This document shows positions 23,201 through 32,500 of a DNA stretch of 64,000 nucleotides, piece after piece. The stretch spans positions 5,116,501 through 5,180,500 of the forward strand of contig NC_069083.1 of NCBI RefSeq assembly GCF_947172395.1. Reading direction: 5' to 3'. Positions within the stretch are counted from its first letter, which is position 1. Every line of letters starts with the position of its first letter. The notes beneath the pieces were generated by a model, which was not told the DNA's origin, ran no database searches, and saw nothing but the letters and a program-made list of their open reading frames with translations. Source of the DNA: Bicyclus anynana. Lineage: Eukaryota > Arthropoda > Insecta > Lepidoptera > Nymphalidae. A program made the position numbers and the translations under genes.

Positions 23201-26200
23201 TATGTGCGAGGCTCAAAAATACTTACCGGTATCACTTATGCAAATTATGGCCCGTTTGTACAGTCTAGTGACTTAACAAACTCATTAAAATAGCATATAA
23301 ATGTAATACAAAAACGACTTTTGTACGCGACTGTACTTTTGTCAAATTTGCGCGGCCGCTCAGACATTGCGATTCTGAAAGGTGGGCATGAGAATATGAG
23401 AAAGTAATATGAGAAAGAGAAACCAGAAACGAGGCAATAATTATGATTCGATCATTCGCACGAACTGTCACAAACGCAATCTCTGAGCTGCTGAAAATGA
23501 ATAATCAAAATTATATTTTACGCCATATTTTTTTTAAACCGCAGTTAATTCAAATGGGAGTTGAAGCATGACTACTAAACGAAGCTCTTAATTTTGACGA
23601 AAACTGGTGAATATCTTCACCAGTTGTCCAACTGAAAAACTTTAGTTTTTTATGAAATGAAAATCCTTAAATTCGCATACCATCCGTATGCGTAAACAGA
23701 CGTTTACGATAAGGCAAATCTATGGCAGGTCGATGTATGGAATAACAAAGGCTTCCACAATAATTTTATAGAGCAAACGTTTATTTTGTTATCCAGTTCT
23801 ATAAAAAAATATTCGTTAATTATTTTTCATTTTTTGTGTCATCATCATCATCATCATATCAGCCGATGCACGTCTACTGCAGGAAATAGGCCTTGTTTAG
23901 GGACTTCCAAGCATCATGAATCCCTGCATGATGTCGTCAGTCCACCACCTGGTGAGGGGTCGATCAAAACTGCGCGTTCTAGTGCGGGGTCACCACTCTA
24001 TCACCTTGGGACCCCAACGTCTATCGGCTCTTCGAACTATTTGCCCCGCCCATTGCCACTTCAGCTTCACTCGGTTTTAGTGTGTCGCAATAAAACTTTG
24101 CTGCCTAATAAATAGCCTCGAAAAACCATTATTACTAAGTCTTCTGTCATATCTTCCAGCTTTGCCATTAAATGGTGAAAGGTAAAAGATGAGGTAAAAA
24201 AAAATTAAATGTGTCAAATTGAGAACCTCCTCCTTTTATGAAATCGTTTATAAATGGAAGGTTTTCTACAGTTTTTCTCTAATGTTACTTTTTTCGCAGC
24301 ACACAAGACCCGTTCTTGGCCCGCACAGTATCAGATGTCGGTCTTTTGTCTTTGACACGTACTTATGCACGTCCCGTCATACCGCCTCAGTGCTCGTCGA
24401 GCCAACCAATTGTTCAGCACAACTCTCGCCTTTGACCCGTATTGCTAAGTAATTAAGGTTCATTTTAATATTGATACTGAAAACCTAACCCCCGTAATCT
24501 ATCTAGGCTAGGTTTATGCAGAATGGACAAAACTAAATTGTTTAATAAATTCGAGATTGTAGAGGGATACATTAAGAAACAGATAATATGGAGCAACATA
24601 AAATTAATCTGAGATTATGGGAATTCGTATTCACTTTTACAATGAAAGTCTGTGATAGTATAACCTTCGTGTTTTTTGAGCTGAAATAACCCATGCTTCT
24701 ACTAAAGGCGAATATGGTAGGCAACTAAGAGCTTTGGACCATGGTTTCTTGTCTTTGGTAGGTAGCGGGTAATAAGGATCCAAAGACCCTGGTGACAGTA
24801 TGTACCTATAGCATGAAAGGCAAACTTTGGGCTTGTATAAAAGGAGGTCCAGTCATCCACTCGGACTTTCTTAGTCCATTTATATGTAAAGAAAAAAATC
24901 ATATTTGCCAATGAATGACTAAGGCATTACAGTAATTTACTTCTACATTTCAGTCATAAATTATCTTTTTCAATTACTTTGGGGTTAAGGAAAAAGATAC
25001 TATAAGTACTTGTACAATTAACACATCTGAAACAATGCCATTACTAAATTTTTCGTGTGATTTAGCTTAGACGGTGGATCGCCCTCACAGCTGGAAGGTG
25101 CCTATTCACTTTTGACATAAGTAGAAGGTGGATTGAAGAGACAGAGAGCGGTGTGGATTACGCTAGGAAAAACAAAAAAAAGGAAAACGGAGAAAACAGA
25201 AACTATAGAAGCCGACATTGTATATCTTCACAGATAAGAGATATCGACTACGTAAGAGTACAAATGCTGCGATGTCTGGCAGTCATATGATAGAAGGAAG
25301 GGCTCAGACCAATTATGTTGTAGGAGGACCAGCAGGACAACCAAATTCACGAAAAAAATTGTCTGTCATTTTCTCAGGAAACAAGCTTAGATTCTTATAC
25401 TAAACTAGAAGTTTTAGGCCGTTTTTTAAACCACTGAACAACACAAAAAGGTATTTTTACGAAGCTCTTTAACCGACGAACACGATTACAACTATGAAAC
25501 ATCGACATTAAAGACAGTTTTTATAATCGCATTAGATCATTGATCATATACTTTAACAGAAAAGTAACGTCTAGCGAGGCAGGTCCTATACAATAATTGG
25601 TCTGAGTAAAAGCACAAAAGGGTGAAGGAGTAACAAGGCATGCTGCACACGAAACGCGAAACAATACAATCCTTTTTTGGGCAGTCGCGTAAAAAAGTTT
25701 CTTACATTTTTGTTCATGCATCTAGGTTTAATACTTGGCTATTTGTTTACTTCCAACCTAACAAACTTTTTTGAAATACTTATATTGCTGGTGTGCCGGA
25801 AAATAGTTATAAACCCAATAGAAATATTTATATAGGAAGTCCAAAATTGTTGTTGTATTATAATTGTTAAATAAACCATTTTATATGCAGACAGTTTACA
25901 ATTTCATGGTTACAGGAAGGCAGTTACGATTTTGCGAGATAATAAAATGGATTAGAGATCATTTACATATGGAGGTTTATAAACTATTTCTATTATAAAG
26001 ATATAAAATTTAAAGGTGTTAAGATTTTATACGACTGAAAAATCACACATCCTGGGTAAAGTGGGTAACGCACTTTTCTTTTGTTTATTTTAAATTCTTC
26101 GGTCCTTTAAAGCCATATAATTTATTTAGATATGGCTTTATTAGGTACGTACTTCGATGTGTCATAATATACAGTAAGATTTTACTAATAATATTTTTAT

Positions 26201-28124
26201 TTGTAAAATATATTTCTTTGCATAGAATAATTTGTCTTCACCACCCTTTCAAATCAGGTCAGGTAGGTAACCAACCAATCTACAAACTTTTGAAAGCAGC
26301 AATTGAAATTAAAAGTTATGCCATCTTTATCACCTGCTGAAACCTACAAACAAACCTACTGCTCGATTTTCAAAACTTTTTGTTTATATTTTGTACATTT
26401 TTTTACAAACTGAACAAGGACTTCAGCACCGTGTTTCAGAATTCTGTTATACCTAGCTACGATTGCAACAAAATAAACAATATGTCAACTTCATAGTAGT
26501 GTTTCATAGTATGCATTTCCATATTTAAAAAGAAAAATCTTTACCGAGTGTTGCTATCGACGCATTGCGATTATTACAGCTATTTAGATGTCACAGCGAG
26601 GGTGCATCGAGACATGCTCCCTCCGTCAGGGTCCCAACCCTAGTTGAATTGAAAATGGGGTTGTGATTCATTTCCCACGAGCCCCAAGCGCACCGCACTA
26701 AACTTACGCTAAAACATTTGAGGAGAAAAATTTTTGACGATCGAATTCATTCAAAAACGTATTTTTCGGCCATTTCATCGATTTTGGGGTTATCTACTTT
26801 TGGAAGTCTTTTTGGTTTTGGATGAAATACAATATACAGACAGTCACAGACATCGTGTTGGTGTATAAAATCCGGCGTCCACAGATCTGAATCGTACGTA
26901 TCGGACGCATCGCATCAAACGGATTTTTAATTTTACGGTAGATAAAATCCGTGCGATGCGATCCGTACGATACGGATCAGTGGACGCACTTGTATGACTT
27001 TCTATACAAAGATTACTAAAATCAGTTTGATGCGATGATTCCGATGCGTACGATGCGGATCTATGGACGCCTACCATTAAACTGAAGGAAAGTTGTGTAA
27101 CAAAACAAAATGAACCTTCAATTTACACACAAACGCGATTGGTTTCGTATCTTACCCTAGTAGGTAGGTACTTACTTGTAAAGGTAAGCGAGATATACCT
27201 ACCTACTATCATATACATTAAAAAGTTGATCATCGCCAAATTGTTGCTAGTTTCTAAATGCTTAATGGTTGTGAGTATAAATAACATCGTTTATTATAAT
27301 ATACTAGTAAAATCTATCGCGTCTGCATAATACAATAGTTATACTATACGTATCCTACATCTATGTCAATAGATTGGTATAATAACACGTTATAGACGAT
27401 CCATTTAGGAATTGTATTTGCACAAACGTATACGCTCCGAGTAATAACTGTAATGTTTGGAAAATGAAAACGCGTGAGTTATGTCTGTTCTAAGCGGTGC
27501 AGTGAACAGTGATGGAGGTACAATATACACCTGTAGCAAGGGCATAACTTCCGTGTTTGATGTTGTTTCGCGATATGTTCCACGTGTACATGTGTGATTG
27601 TAGTGTATCCACATCACACAACTGTGCTCAGTAGTTATAATACACCCAGGTTGTACTGGTACTTGGTAGCAGGTACGATAACGCAAACATGCGATACGCC
27701 GCCAGTCGCTACAGAACAGAAGCGACATTATTGCGCACAGGCACATTACACCTTACAGTGGTTTACGTGTCATTTCAGCTGAATAAATTTTCTTTATGTT
27801 ATTTCTGAACCGCACACACGCACGCGGCACAAAAGAACTAATAACTAAACTATACAGTGACCATTGTGAATGAAACGGTGAAATTAAAACTTGTATGCTT
27901 ACAAATCCGTATCCTCTGCTTTTGCTGGTCTGTCTGTCGGTGATGACCACGGCCTCTTCGATGTCTCCGTACACTGCGAAATGTTCTCTCAAGCTTTTGT
28001 CCGTCGTATGGTAGGGGAGGCCGCCCACGAAGAGCTTCGTCCAAGTGGTGTCCTTCTGTCCGGGGAGAGCACCCAGGGCGAGGAGGCCCTCGGACTCGGC
28101 CGGCAGAGCGCCCGCCATCAACAT
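17112..28124 (-). CDS. Rbm24: RBM24/RBM38-type RNA-binding protein, partial gene model (coding exons 1-2)
   Basis: Two coding exons on the minus strand, 28124-27903 and 17238-17112, join in frame across a 10.66-kb intron. They give 116 residues plus one base: a Gly/Ala/Leu-rich leader (about 1-25), then one RRM (about 26-107) with RNP2 LFVGGLP and RNP1 KSRGYGFV, and the family's signature tail KDPNPIIDGRKANVNLA. This matches vertebrate RBM24/RBM38, which bind U- or AU/GU-rich elements and control mRNA stability and splicing, notably in muscle and p53 pathways. The exon 2 donor is canonical (CTG|GTGAGT, phase 1), so at least one more exon must exist. I could not find an Ala/Tyr/Pro-rich C-terminal exon between 1 and 17111; it probably lies left of the window. 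Confidence 0.9.
17340..17698 (-). mobile_element. Dispersed element with internal degenerate CCCTA array
   Basis: It carries AACTTTCAACTACCCCTAC at one end and TATAGTATTGTATATAGTAT at the other. Between them lies a degenerate (CCCTA)n run, about 17358-17465. The same ACTTTCAACTACCCCTA lead-in precedes the arrays at 47733 and 54008, so the array belongs to the transposon. Confidence 0.6.
17698..17778 (-). mobile_element. SINE family A tail fragment
   Basis: ACAAGTTAGCCTTTGACTAA, AATGTCACCTGATTCTAAGA and GGGCTAACTTGTTAGGAGGA match the 3' half of family A on the minus strand, with an internal deletion. Confidence 0.55.
17796..18035 (+). mobile_element. Lep1-like Helitron fragment with perfect hairpin
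   Basis: ACTAATATTATAAAGCTGAA, GCGCTAATCTCAGGAACTAC and TTATCGAGGAAGGCTTTAGG are typical of the lepidopteran Lep1 Helitron. At about 17920-17964 the element runs into its own reverse complement: two 22-bp arms starting GAGGAAGGCTTTAGGCTGTA around a single base. Confidence 0.65.
18036..18971. other. No gene recognised
   Basis: AT-rich sequence inside the large RBM intron. I see no repeat family or exon-like frame. Confidence 0.4.
18972..19302 (+). mobile_element. SINE family A, near full length
   Basis: Head GACGGCGTCCGTGGCGCAGT, B box GGTTCGATCC, body and A-rich tail as at 7328. The open frame 18893-19150 is a shadow. Confidence 0.85.
19403..19507. mobile_element. GCTTGGCAA-end MITE, copy
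   Basis: CTATAGCTTGGCAACTTCGT at the left, CGTCGCCCGCATATCA inside and ACGACCTTACCAGACTATA at the right align to 54991-55118. Confidence 0.6.
19956..20107. repeat. Direct duplication, about 53 bp, 99 bp apart
   Basis: GGTTCTGTGAAATGGGCGAC followed by CTCTT(T/A)CGCTCTTTTGATTGAT occurs at 19956-20008 and 20055-20107 with one mismatch. The minus-strand frame 19733-20005 reads MHLSIKRAKEVAHFTEP here and may be a transposon remnant. Confidence 0.7.
20195..20545 (-). pseudogene. LINE reverse-transcriptase C-terminal remnant
   Basis: Minus-strand translation in broken frames gives KRLVKTLVFSIFLYGSEAWT-like and ISRRIDAFE-like pieces, the typical region after the RT domain in lepidopteran non-LTR elements. 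Stops and frame breaks show it is dead. Confidence 0.5.
20855..21052 (+). mobile_element. SINE family B, 5'-truncated
   Basis: ATATCACGTGTCTCAAACGG, GTGGTGGACTATTGGCCTAA and GAGCTCAGCAGTGAG are family B body words on the plus strand; the tRNA-like head is missing. Confidence 0.75.
21289..21475. mobile_element. Head-to-head Helitron-like foldback
   Basis: It starts TCCTACTAATATTATAAACG and ends with the reverse complement CGTTTATAATATTTGTAGGA, so both ends are the same 5' terminus. The arms meet at a 14-bp stem (TTAACACATAGGCT) with a GAAT loop at about 21430-21461. Confidence 0.6.
21655..21866 (-). mobile_element. Helitron-like element (TCCTACTAATATT family), minus copy
   Basis: Read on the minus strand it begins TCCTACTAATGTTATAAACG and ends at GACGAAGTCGCGGGCGTCTG. 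It shares the GGTGAAAAGTAGC block with 61494-61649. Confidence 0.55.
22125..22435 (+). mobile_element. SINE family A, diverged copy
   Basis: GTATGCGCGGTAGATTTACT, GAGGTCCTGGGTTCGCGATTC (B box interrupted by a 2-base insertion) and CAAAGACGTACCGCCAAGCG, with an A-rich tail. Confidence 0.75.
22436..23837. other. No gene recognised
   Basis: RBM intron sequence with scattered AGTAAGTAGTTTAGTAG repeats near 22850-22920; a GC-rich patch at 22960-23010 is unassigned. Confidence 0.4.
23838..24085 (-). pseudogene. RTE-like LINE 3' tail (antisense)
   Basis: The minus strand reads the tail seen at 62035-62290: KWQWAGQIVRR-like, GRWGPKVIEW-like and RW.DDI.R-like pieces, ending at the (CAT)n run and the CGATGCACGTCTACTGCAGG motif. 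The plus-strand 109-codon frame over it is a shadow. Confidence 0.65.
25303..25606. mobile_element. hAT-like TIR element (CTCAGACC family), copy 2
   Basis: CTCAGACCAATTATGTTGTA at the left and ATACAATAATTGGTCTGAG at the right; the interior matches 2665-2984 (ACCGACGAACACGATTACAA, AAGTAACGTCTAGCGAG). No 8-bp duplication can be seen, so the flanks have changed. Confidence 0.75.
25607..26873. other. No gene recognised
   Basis: RBM intron, AT-rich; nothing exon-like on either strand. Confidence 0.4.
26874..27071. mobile_element. Short TIR element with about 45-bp imperfect arms
   Basis: GGCGTCCACAGATCTGAATC at the left pairs with GATGCGGATCTATGGACGCC at the right, and GACGCATCGCATCAAAC pairs with GTTTGATGCGATGATTCC. 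The 198-bp unit has no coding sequence; its antisense frame (26844-27077) is an artefact. Confidence 0.6.
27072..27902. other. Start of RBM intron 1, nothing else seen
   Basis: Downstream of the exon 1 donor on the minus strand. It holds TAGGTAGGTACTTAC-type short repeats and open frames on both strands at 27405-27782 that are shadows of each other. Confidence 0.4.
27903..28124 (-). CDS. Rbm24: RBM24/38-type gene, coding exon 1
   Basis: The first in-frame ATG after an upstream in-frame TGA is at 28124; a second ATG is six bases on, at 28118. The exon encodes MLMAGALPAESEGLLALGAL, then the KDTTWTKLFVGGLPYHTTDK part of the RRM and IEEAVVITDRQTSKSRGYGF. The donor is TTT|GTAAGC (phase 0). RNP1 is cut by the intron: GYGF here and V from exon 2. 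The open frame extends upstream to 28154 only through GTG, so that extension is not used. The other long frames over this GC-rich exon are shadows. Confidence 0.9.
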
Positions 28125-28440
28125 GCCTTGCACCGCCTCCGTCGCGCTGGCCACTGGTACACTTCGCGATCACTGTCCGCGTCGGCGGAGCTACTACGAG
28201 CTTGGCGTCGGTAAACACTGGGGTGGACGGGAGTAGTGACGCGTAAGGCGATCGGGCGCGAACTGAAACTCGCCGCGGTGTTTCGCTCGCCCTCGCCGGT
28301 CGCACGTGGCGCTCCGGTACTAATTTTAACCCCCGCCGCGCCCCCCCCGCCGGTACCAGATGCGAAGGCACCGTCTCCGTCCCGCCAGGCGGCGGGCCAC
28401 ATGCGTTGCCCTACTACTGCCTGCCAGCGCTACCCTCCAT
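28000..28440. promoter_or_regulatory. GC/CpG-rich island over the RBM first exon and presumed promoter
   Basis: This is the most GC-rich stretch of the window, with dense CG dinucleotides and a poly-C run near 28341-28348, against an AT-rich background. It spans the coding part of exon 1 and about 300 bp upstream. A promoter for the minus-strand gene is inferred from position; no TATA box is obvious. Confidence 0.4.
28118..28402 (-). other. Possible 94-codon upstream ORF overlapping the RBM start
   Basis: A minus-strand ATG at 28402 opens 94 codons rich in Gly, Ala, Arg and Ser. Its TGA at 28120-28118 overlaps the RBM start region: the string ATGTTGATGG holds the main ATG, the uORF stop and a second in-frame ATG. 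It resembles no domain I know. In a GC-rich leader open frames arise by chance, so this may be noise; it counts only if the mRNA starts upstream of 28402. Confidence 0.3.
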
Positions 28441-28929
28441 CACATGCCGCTTATGATATGCCTCGTTATCACCGCCTTTGGTCTTACCACGTCTTACAAG
28501 TTTACAACAATTTGATGGGTGTTATTTCGAAAGGAAATCATTAAGTAAGTACCTACTTCCAGTTATATAAACGGCAAATAACTGGAAAGACTACCTATCG
28601 CTGACTTCTTGGAGAGAATCATGATAAAAAGAAAGAAGGAGGAAAACAGACAAGAAATAGTCAACAACTATGTACTTACCTACCTACTATTTTCTTTGTT
28701 ATTGTTTTTACCCTGAGTTTTTGCCCGGCTACGGCGAAGCCATTAGGAATTTCAATGTGCAATAAGTAAATAGGTAAATAAAATAAAACAATGTTTGGAG
28801 AATTAGGCTCACAGGCGGATACATGGACAACATGGTGACAAGAGGGATTTAGTCGGGAAAAATCCCACACTACCTACCTACCTAACTCAGCTAGGTGTCC
28901 ATCAGGATTTTCCCTTCTGAATTGAAAAA

Positions 28930-29430
28930 AAAAAACTGTCCAAGTGCGTGTCAGGCCACGCGCAGTGTAGGGTTCCGTAGATTCAGTGAGCAGTTTAATC
29001 CCTTATGTAATGTACAAAAATACCGATAACAATACCTATATACCATGGGATAGACGATAAATAATTATTCATCCTCACTTTACATGTAGCGTAGGAACAC
29101 CAACATTTTTTTTCCAATTTCCCTTTAACCACTTTATAGACGTAATTAATATAGATATACATACCCATTACCAAATAGCTTTCTAGTTTTAACAGACTCT
29201 GAGTTCTCTTACTGACAACTGTTTATAATTAACAACGAAATTATTATAGAATGCAATTTTCGATATCCAATTTTCCAATTACGTTTTTCATGTTGGTCGA
29301 CTGATACTTTTTAAATAGCAATTGCTACTTAGTGTTCATTTACACGAGCTGTTACTGCAACGGCAACTGCAGTCAACTGCAGTCGGCGACCGCCGGCGAC
29401 TGCCAACGATACCACACCATGAAAATATAT
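28930..29430. repeat. Left part of a GGGTTCCGTA-type repeat, interrupted by the foldback block
   Basis: CTGTCCAAGTGCGTGTCAGG and GTAGGGTTCCGTAG open a well-known lepidopteran repeat whose closing end, CTACGGAACCCTAAAAA, appears at about 31685-31702. The CACTTTACATGTA word appears on both sides of the insertion (29078 and 31538). Confidence 0.5.
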
Positions 29431-29464
29431 TAAAAATCAATAAAAATTTTAATAAAAAAAATTC

Positions 29465-30513
29465 AACCGACTTCCAACTCAAAAAATAACTTTAACTAAA
29501 AAGCAAAAAATAACATCCTACCTATGTGCTACCTTCTGATCAGTTTGAAGGCGGTGCCAAGCCAGTGATGTTTTAATTAAATACGTTTAAACTACAAAAT
29601 TTCTTGGATAGAAGCAGGCGTTACTTTGCGGAAGTTCATCATGATTATATAATGATTTATTTATTTTGCTATCATCCGCGAAAATTCGGCGAACCCATGC
29701 GACAACGTCACCCAGGTCCGACAAAATACTCTCTACGTACGTTTCACCCCGAAACCGGAGCATCCTCAGGAGATGTTGACTCTACAACGTGCAATTGCAA
29801 AGTGTCGATTTCGACCTTTGCTTCGTCTTTTATAGACCAAAAAGTAGGTGGGGCAAGAGGTGGGCGTTGCCAAGATACTCATAATATAAGTGATTTATCT
29901 CGCATCGCATTCAAACATTATTTAATAATGTTTGAATGAACATTATTAAATAATGTTCATTCAAACATTATTAAATAATGTTTGAATGAACATTAAACAT
30001 TATTTAATAATGTTTAATGTTTAATGTTCATTCATTAAACATTAAACATATAAACATTAAACATTAAACATTAAACATATTAAGCTAATGTTTGAATGCG
30101 ATGCGAGATAAATCACTTATATTATGAGTATCTTGGCAACGCCCACCTCTTGCCCCACCTACTTTTTGGTCTATAAAAGACGAAGCAAAGGTCGAAATCG
30201 ACACTTTGCAATTGCACGTTGTAGAGTCAACATCTCCTGAGGATGCTCCGGTTTCGGGGTGAAACGTACGTAGAGAGTATTTTGTCGGACCTGGGTGACG
30301 TTGTCGCATGGGTTCGCCGAATTTTCGCGGATGATAGCAAAATAAATAAATCATTATATAATTACAAAATTTCTGTGGTTATTCCAGAAACAGCTTTAAT
30401 TAAAACACGACACTGGCTTGGCACCGACTTCAAACTGATCAGAAGGTAGCACATAGGTAGGATGTTATTTTTTGCTTTTTAGTTAAAGTTATTTTTTGAG
30501 TTGGAAGTCGGTT
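29465..30513. mobile_element. Long foldback element (AACCGACTTCC ends) enlarged by a palindromic insert
   Basis: Left end AACCGACTTCCAACTC and right end GAGTTGGAAGTCGGTT are inverted repeats of about 115 bp, running through ACCTATGTGCTACCTTCTGA. A shorter sister at 33699-33977 lacks the insert, which shows that 29605-30362 was added later. Confidence 0.75.
29605..30362. mobile_element. 758-bp palindromic insertion flanked by a 12-bp direct repeat
   Basis: TACAAAATTTCT occurs at 29593-29604 and 30363-30374 and only once in the uninserted sister element. Inside, about 275 bp at 29650-29925 recur in reverse complement at 30092-30366; both arms give the same 89-residue translation, so they are nearly identical. 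The centre (29925-30090) is an AT-rich run of AAACATT/AATGTTT units that fold on themselves. Confidence 0.75.
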
Positions 30514-30584
30514 GAATTTTTTTTATTAAAATTTTTATTTTTTTATTTTTAGTGTTAGCATACCCACTGCGTGTGTACAGTCAC

Positions 30585-31250
30585 AACCTATCTAAGTGGA
30601 AAGTTCTCATCAATACAAATTTATCAAGTCCAAACACAAGGTAGCTACTGTAAGCCGTCGAGGAGTTCTCTTCACTTTGCTCCGTCTTCATCACCAGACC
30701 CTTAATACAGTCGCAATCCATCTAGGTGGAAAGTTCTCATCAATACAAATTTATCAAGTCCAAATTCAAGGTAGCTACTGTGAACCGTCGAAGAGTTCTC
30801 TTCACTGTCCCTCGTCTTCATCATCAGACCCTTAATACAGTCACAATCCATCTAGGTGGAAAGTTCTCATCAACACAAATTTATCAAGTCCAAACACAAG
30901 GTAGCTACTGTGAACCGTCGAGGAGTTCTCTTCACTGTCCATCGTCTTCATCACCAGACCCTTAATACAGTCAAAATCCATCTAGGTGGAAAGTTCTCAT
31001 CAATACAAATTTATCAAGTCCAAACACGAGGTAGCTACTGTGAACCGTCGAGGAGTTCTCTTCACTGTCCCTCGTCTTCATCACCAGACCCTTAATACAG
31101 TCACAACCCATACAGGTGGAAAGTACTCATCAATACAAATTAATCAAGCCCAAACAAAAGGTGACTGCTGTAAATCGTTGAAGAGTTCCATCGTCTGTGT
31201 TTCGGCTCCATCATCAGACCAACTCCAAACCTTCATAAAGTTGTAGTGGT
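30585..31250 (+). repeat. 130-bp tandem repeat array (about five copies)
   Basis: AGGTGGAAAGTTCTCATCAA recurs at 130-bp spacing (30596, 30726, 30856, 30986) and in a weaker fifth copy near 31116. Because 130 is not a multiple of three, each frame reads 79 codons and stops; the four near-identical small frames are by-products. The inverted partner array is at 33225-33610. Confidence 0.85.
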
Positions 31251-31520
31251 TTAAAATACCTTATGGAAACACTAACAAACGCACTAGCCGTCTCTACAAC
31301 TTTCGAAAGTTCCCCTCAATTTCTCCAGGATGCCACCATCAGATCCTGACATGAAAAAAATGGGACCACCCTGGAAGTAAACCCTTCAAAACAAAAAAAG
31401 AATTTTTGAAATCGGTCCATAATTGACGGAATTATCGCTGGACATACATAAAAAAAAAAAAAAAAAAAAAAAACATACATACAGCCGAACGTAGAACCTC
31501 CTCCTTTTTGGAAGTCGGTT
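31251..31520 (+). mobile_element. Tail block of the AACCGACTTCC composite, with poly(A) run
   Basis: ACGCACTAGCCGTCTCTACA, GATGCCACCATCAGATCCTG, a run of about 23 A (31450-31473) and ATACAGCCGAACGTAGAACC, ending GGAAGTCGGTT at 31510-31520. The same blocks run in reverse at 32902-33180. Confidence 0.7.
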
Positions 31521-31705
31521 AAAAATAAAAATCATGCCCACTTTACATGTACGGGAGGTACTTACTTAAAACAAATATTTACTACTTTGTTCACTGTTTA
31601 ATAATAGAATAGTCTCTGCGCTAAACCACGGACAACGGATGGATAGACAGACGGACATGGCGAAACCCTAAGGGTTTCTTGTAGACTACGGAACCCTAAA
31701 AAGAT
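31521..31705. repeat. Right part of the GGGTTCCGTA-type repeat
   Basis: CATGGCGAAACCCTAAGGGT and CTACGGAACCCTAAAAA close the repeat that opens at 28930. Confidence 0.5.
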
Positions 31706-31944
31706 ACTCGTAACTACATCATAAAACATACTTATGGTACTTAACACTCAACAATAGGTGACAATAGGGTGTTGGTTGGGCACTTTTCCGACAAAATATC
31801 TCGGCCGGAACGGAAGCACTAGACTTGATATAACATGTAGGTAACCAACATGGTATTGTACATACCTAGGTCTCTGCCTAGGTAGTAGGTACATTTATTC
31901 CTTACATTTTCTTCACGTAGGTTTAGCTATTGTTATATCTACCA

Positions 31945-32500
31945 CACCGAATAAAGAATGATCCAGAATGAATCTTTACAAGCAGCGTGGTGAGGCCGGT
32001 AAAACCCAAAAATAAAAACGTCACGCGTGTCTCCTTGACATCCGCATAGGTATATACAAACTTTTTCTTAATTTGTATTTCAAAATTTAACACTAACGAC
32101 AATTACTAAATTACCTAATATAATAATACTACTATATTTTCCGTACTATTTCACCGCGGCTTGTTGCCTCGACTGGTGACAGAAGAGCTGGCTCATTTTT
32201 TGCGCAAAGGATCAGCCTGGCTGTCCAGCGCGGAAATGCAGCCAGTATTCTTGCCACCATTCCACGTGGGCATGATTTGTATAGTTATTAGGATAAGTTA
32301 GCTTAAGTTCCTTATTGTATTCTTTCTCAATAAAAAAAAAATATATAATAATTTAATTACCAATAAAAAATACTCCATCGTAATTCTTTAGTTTTTGTGA
32401 ACAGTGAAATTTTAAAATATTTAATGAAAACATCAGATGCCATTTTTCTTGTATAATATTGAAAATTAATGATGAAAAATAGATACAAAAACCAAAAATA
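31945..32500 (+). repeat. Dispersed repeat (CCGAATAAAGAATGA family), split by a LINE tail
   Basis: AAGCAGCGTGGTGAGGCCGG and CGTCACGCGT match 35921-36015 and 39262-39600. The sequence resumes after 32340 with TACTCCATCGTAATTCTTTA. The LINE fragment at 32150-32335 lies within it. Confidence 0.6.
32150..32335 (+). pseudogene. LINE 3' end with poly(A) tail, nested
   Basis: One frame reads LAQRISLAVQRGNAASILAT and then IPRGHDLY followed by a stop, the end of a lepidopteran non-LTR polyprotein. It then runs to AATAAAAAAAAAA. A minus-strand fragment of the same end is at 36110-36300. Confidence 0.6.

Noticed and set aside
23786..24115. 109-codon plus-strand frame with a His run
   Set aside because: It is the antisense of an RTE-like tail; the His run is the (CAT)n end of the LINE.
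27850..28371. 173-codon minus-strand frame over RBM exon 1
   Set aside because: It opens at GTG, is in a different frame from the RRM, and reflects low stop frequency in GC-rich DNA. The plus-strand frames at 27891-28544 are also shadows.
29604..30354. Two identical 89-111 codon ORFs on opposite strands as duplicated genes
   Set aside because: They are the two arms of one palindromic insertion; identity follows from the palindrome.
30596..31246. Four near-identical 79-86 codon ORFs as a small protein family
   Set aside because: They are spaced at exactly 130 bp, follow the tandem repeat, overlap each other in rotating frames and have no splice or start context.
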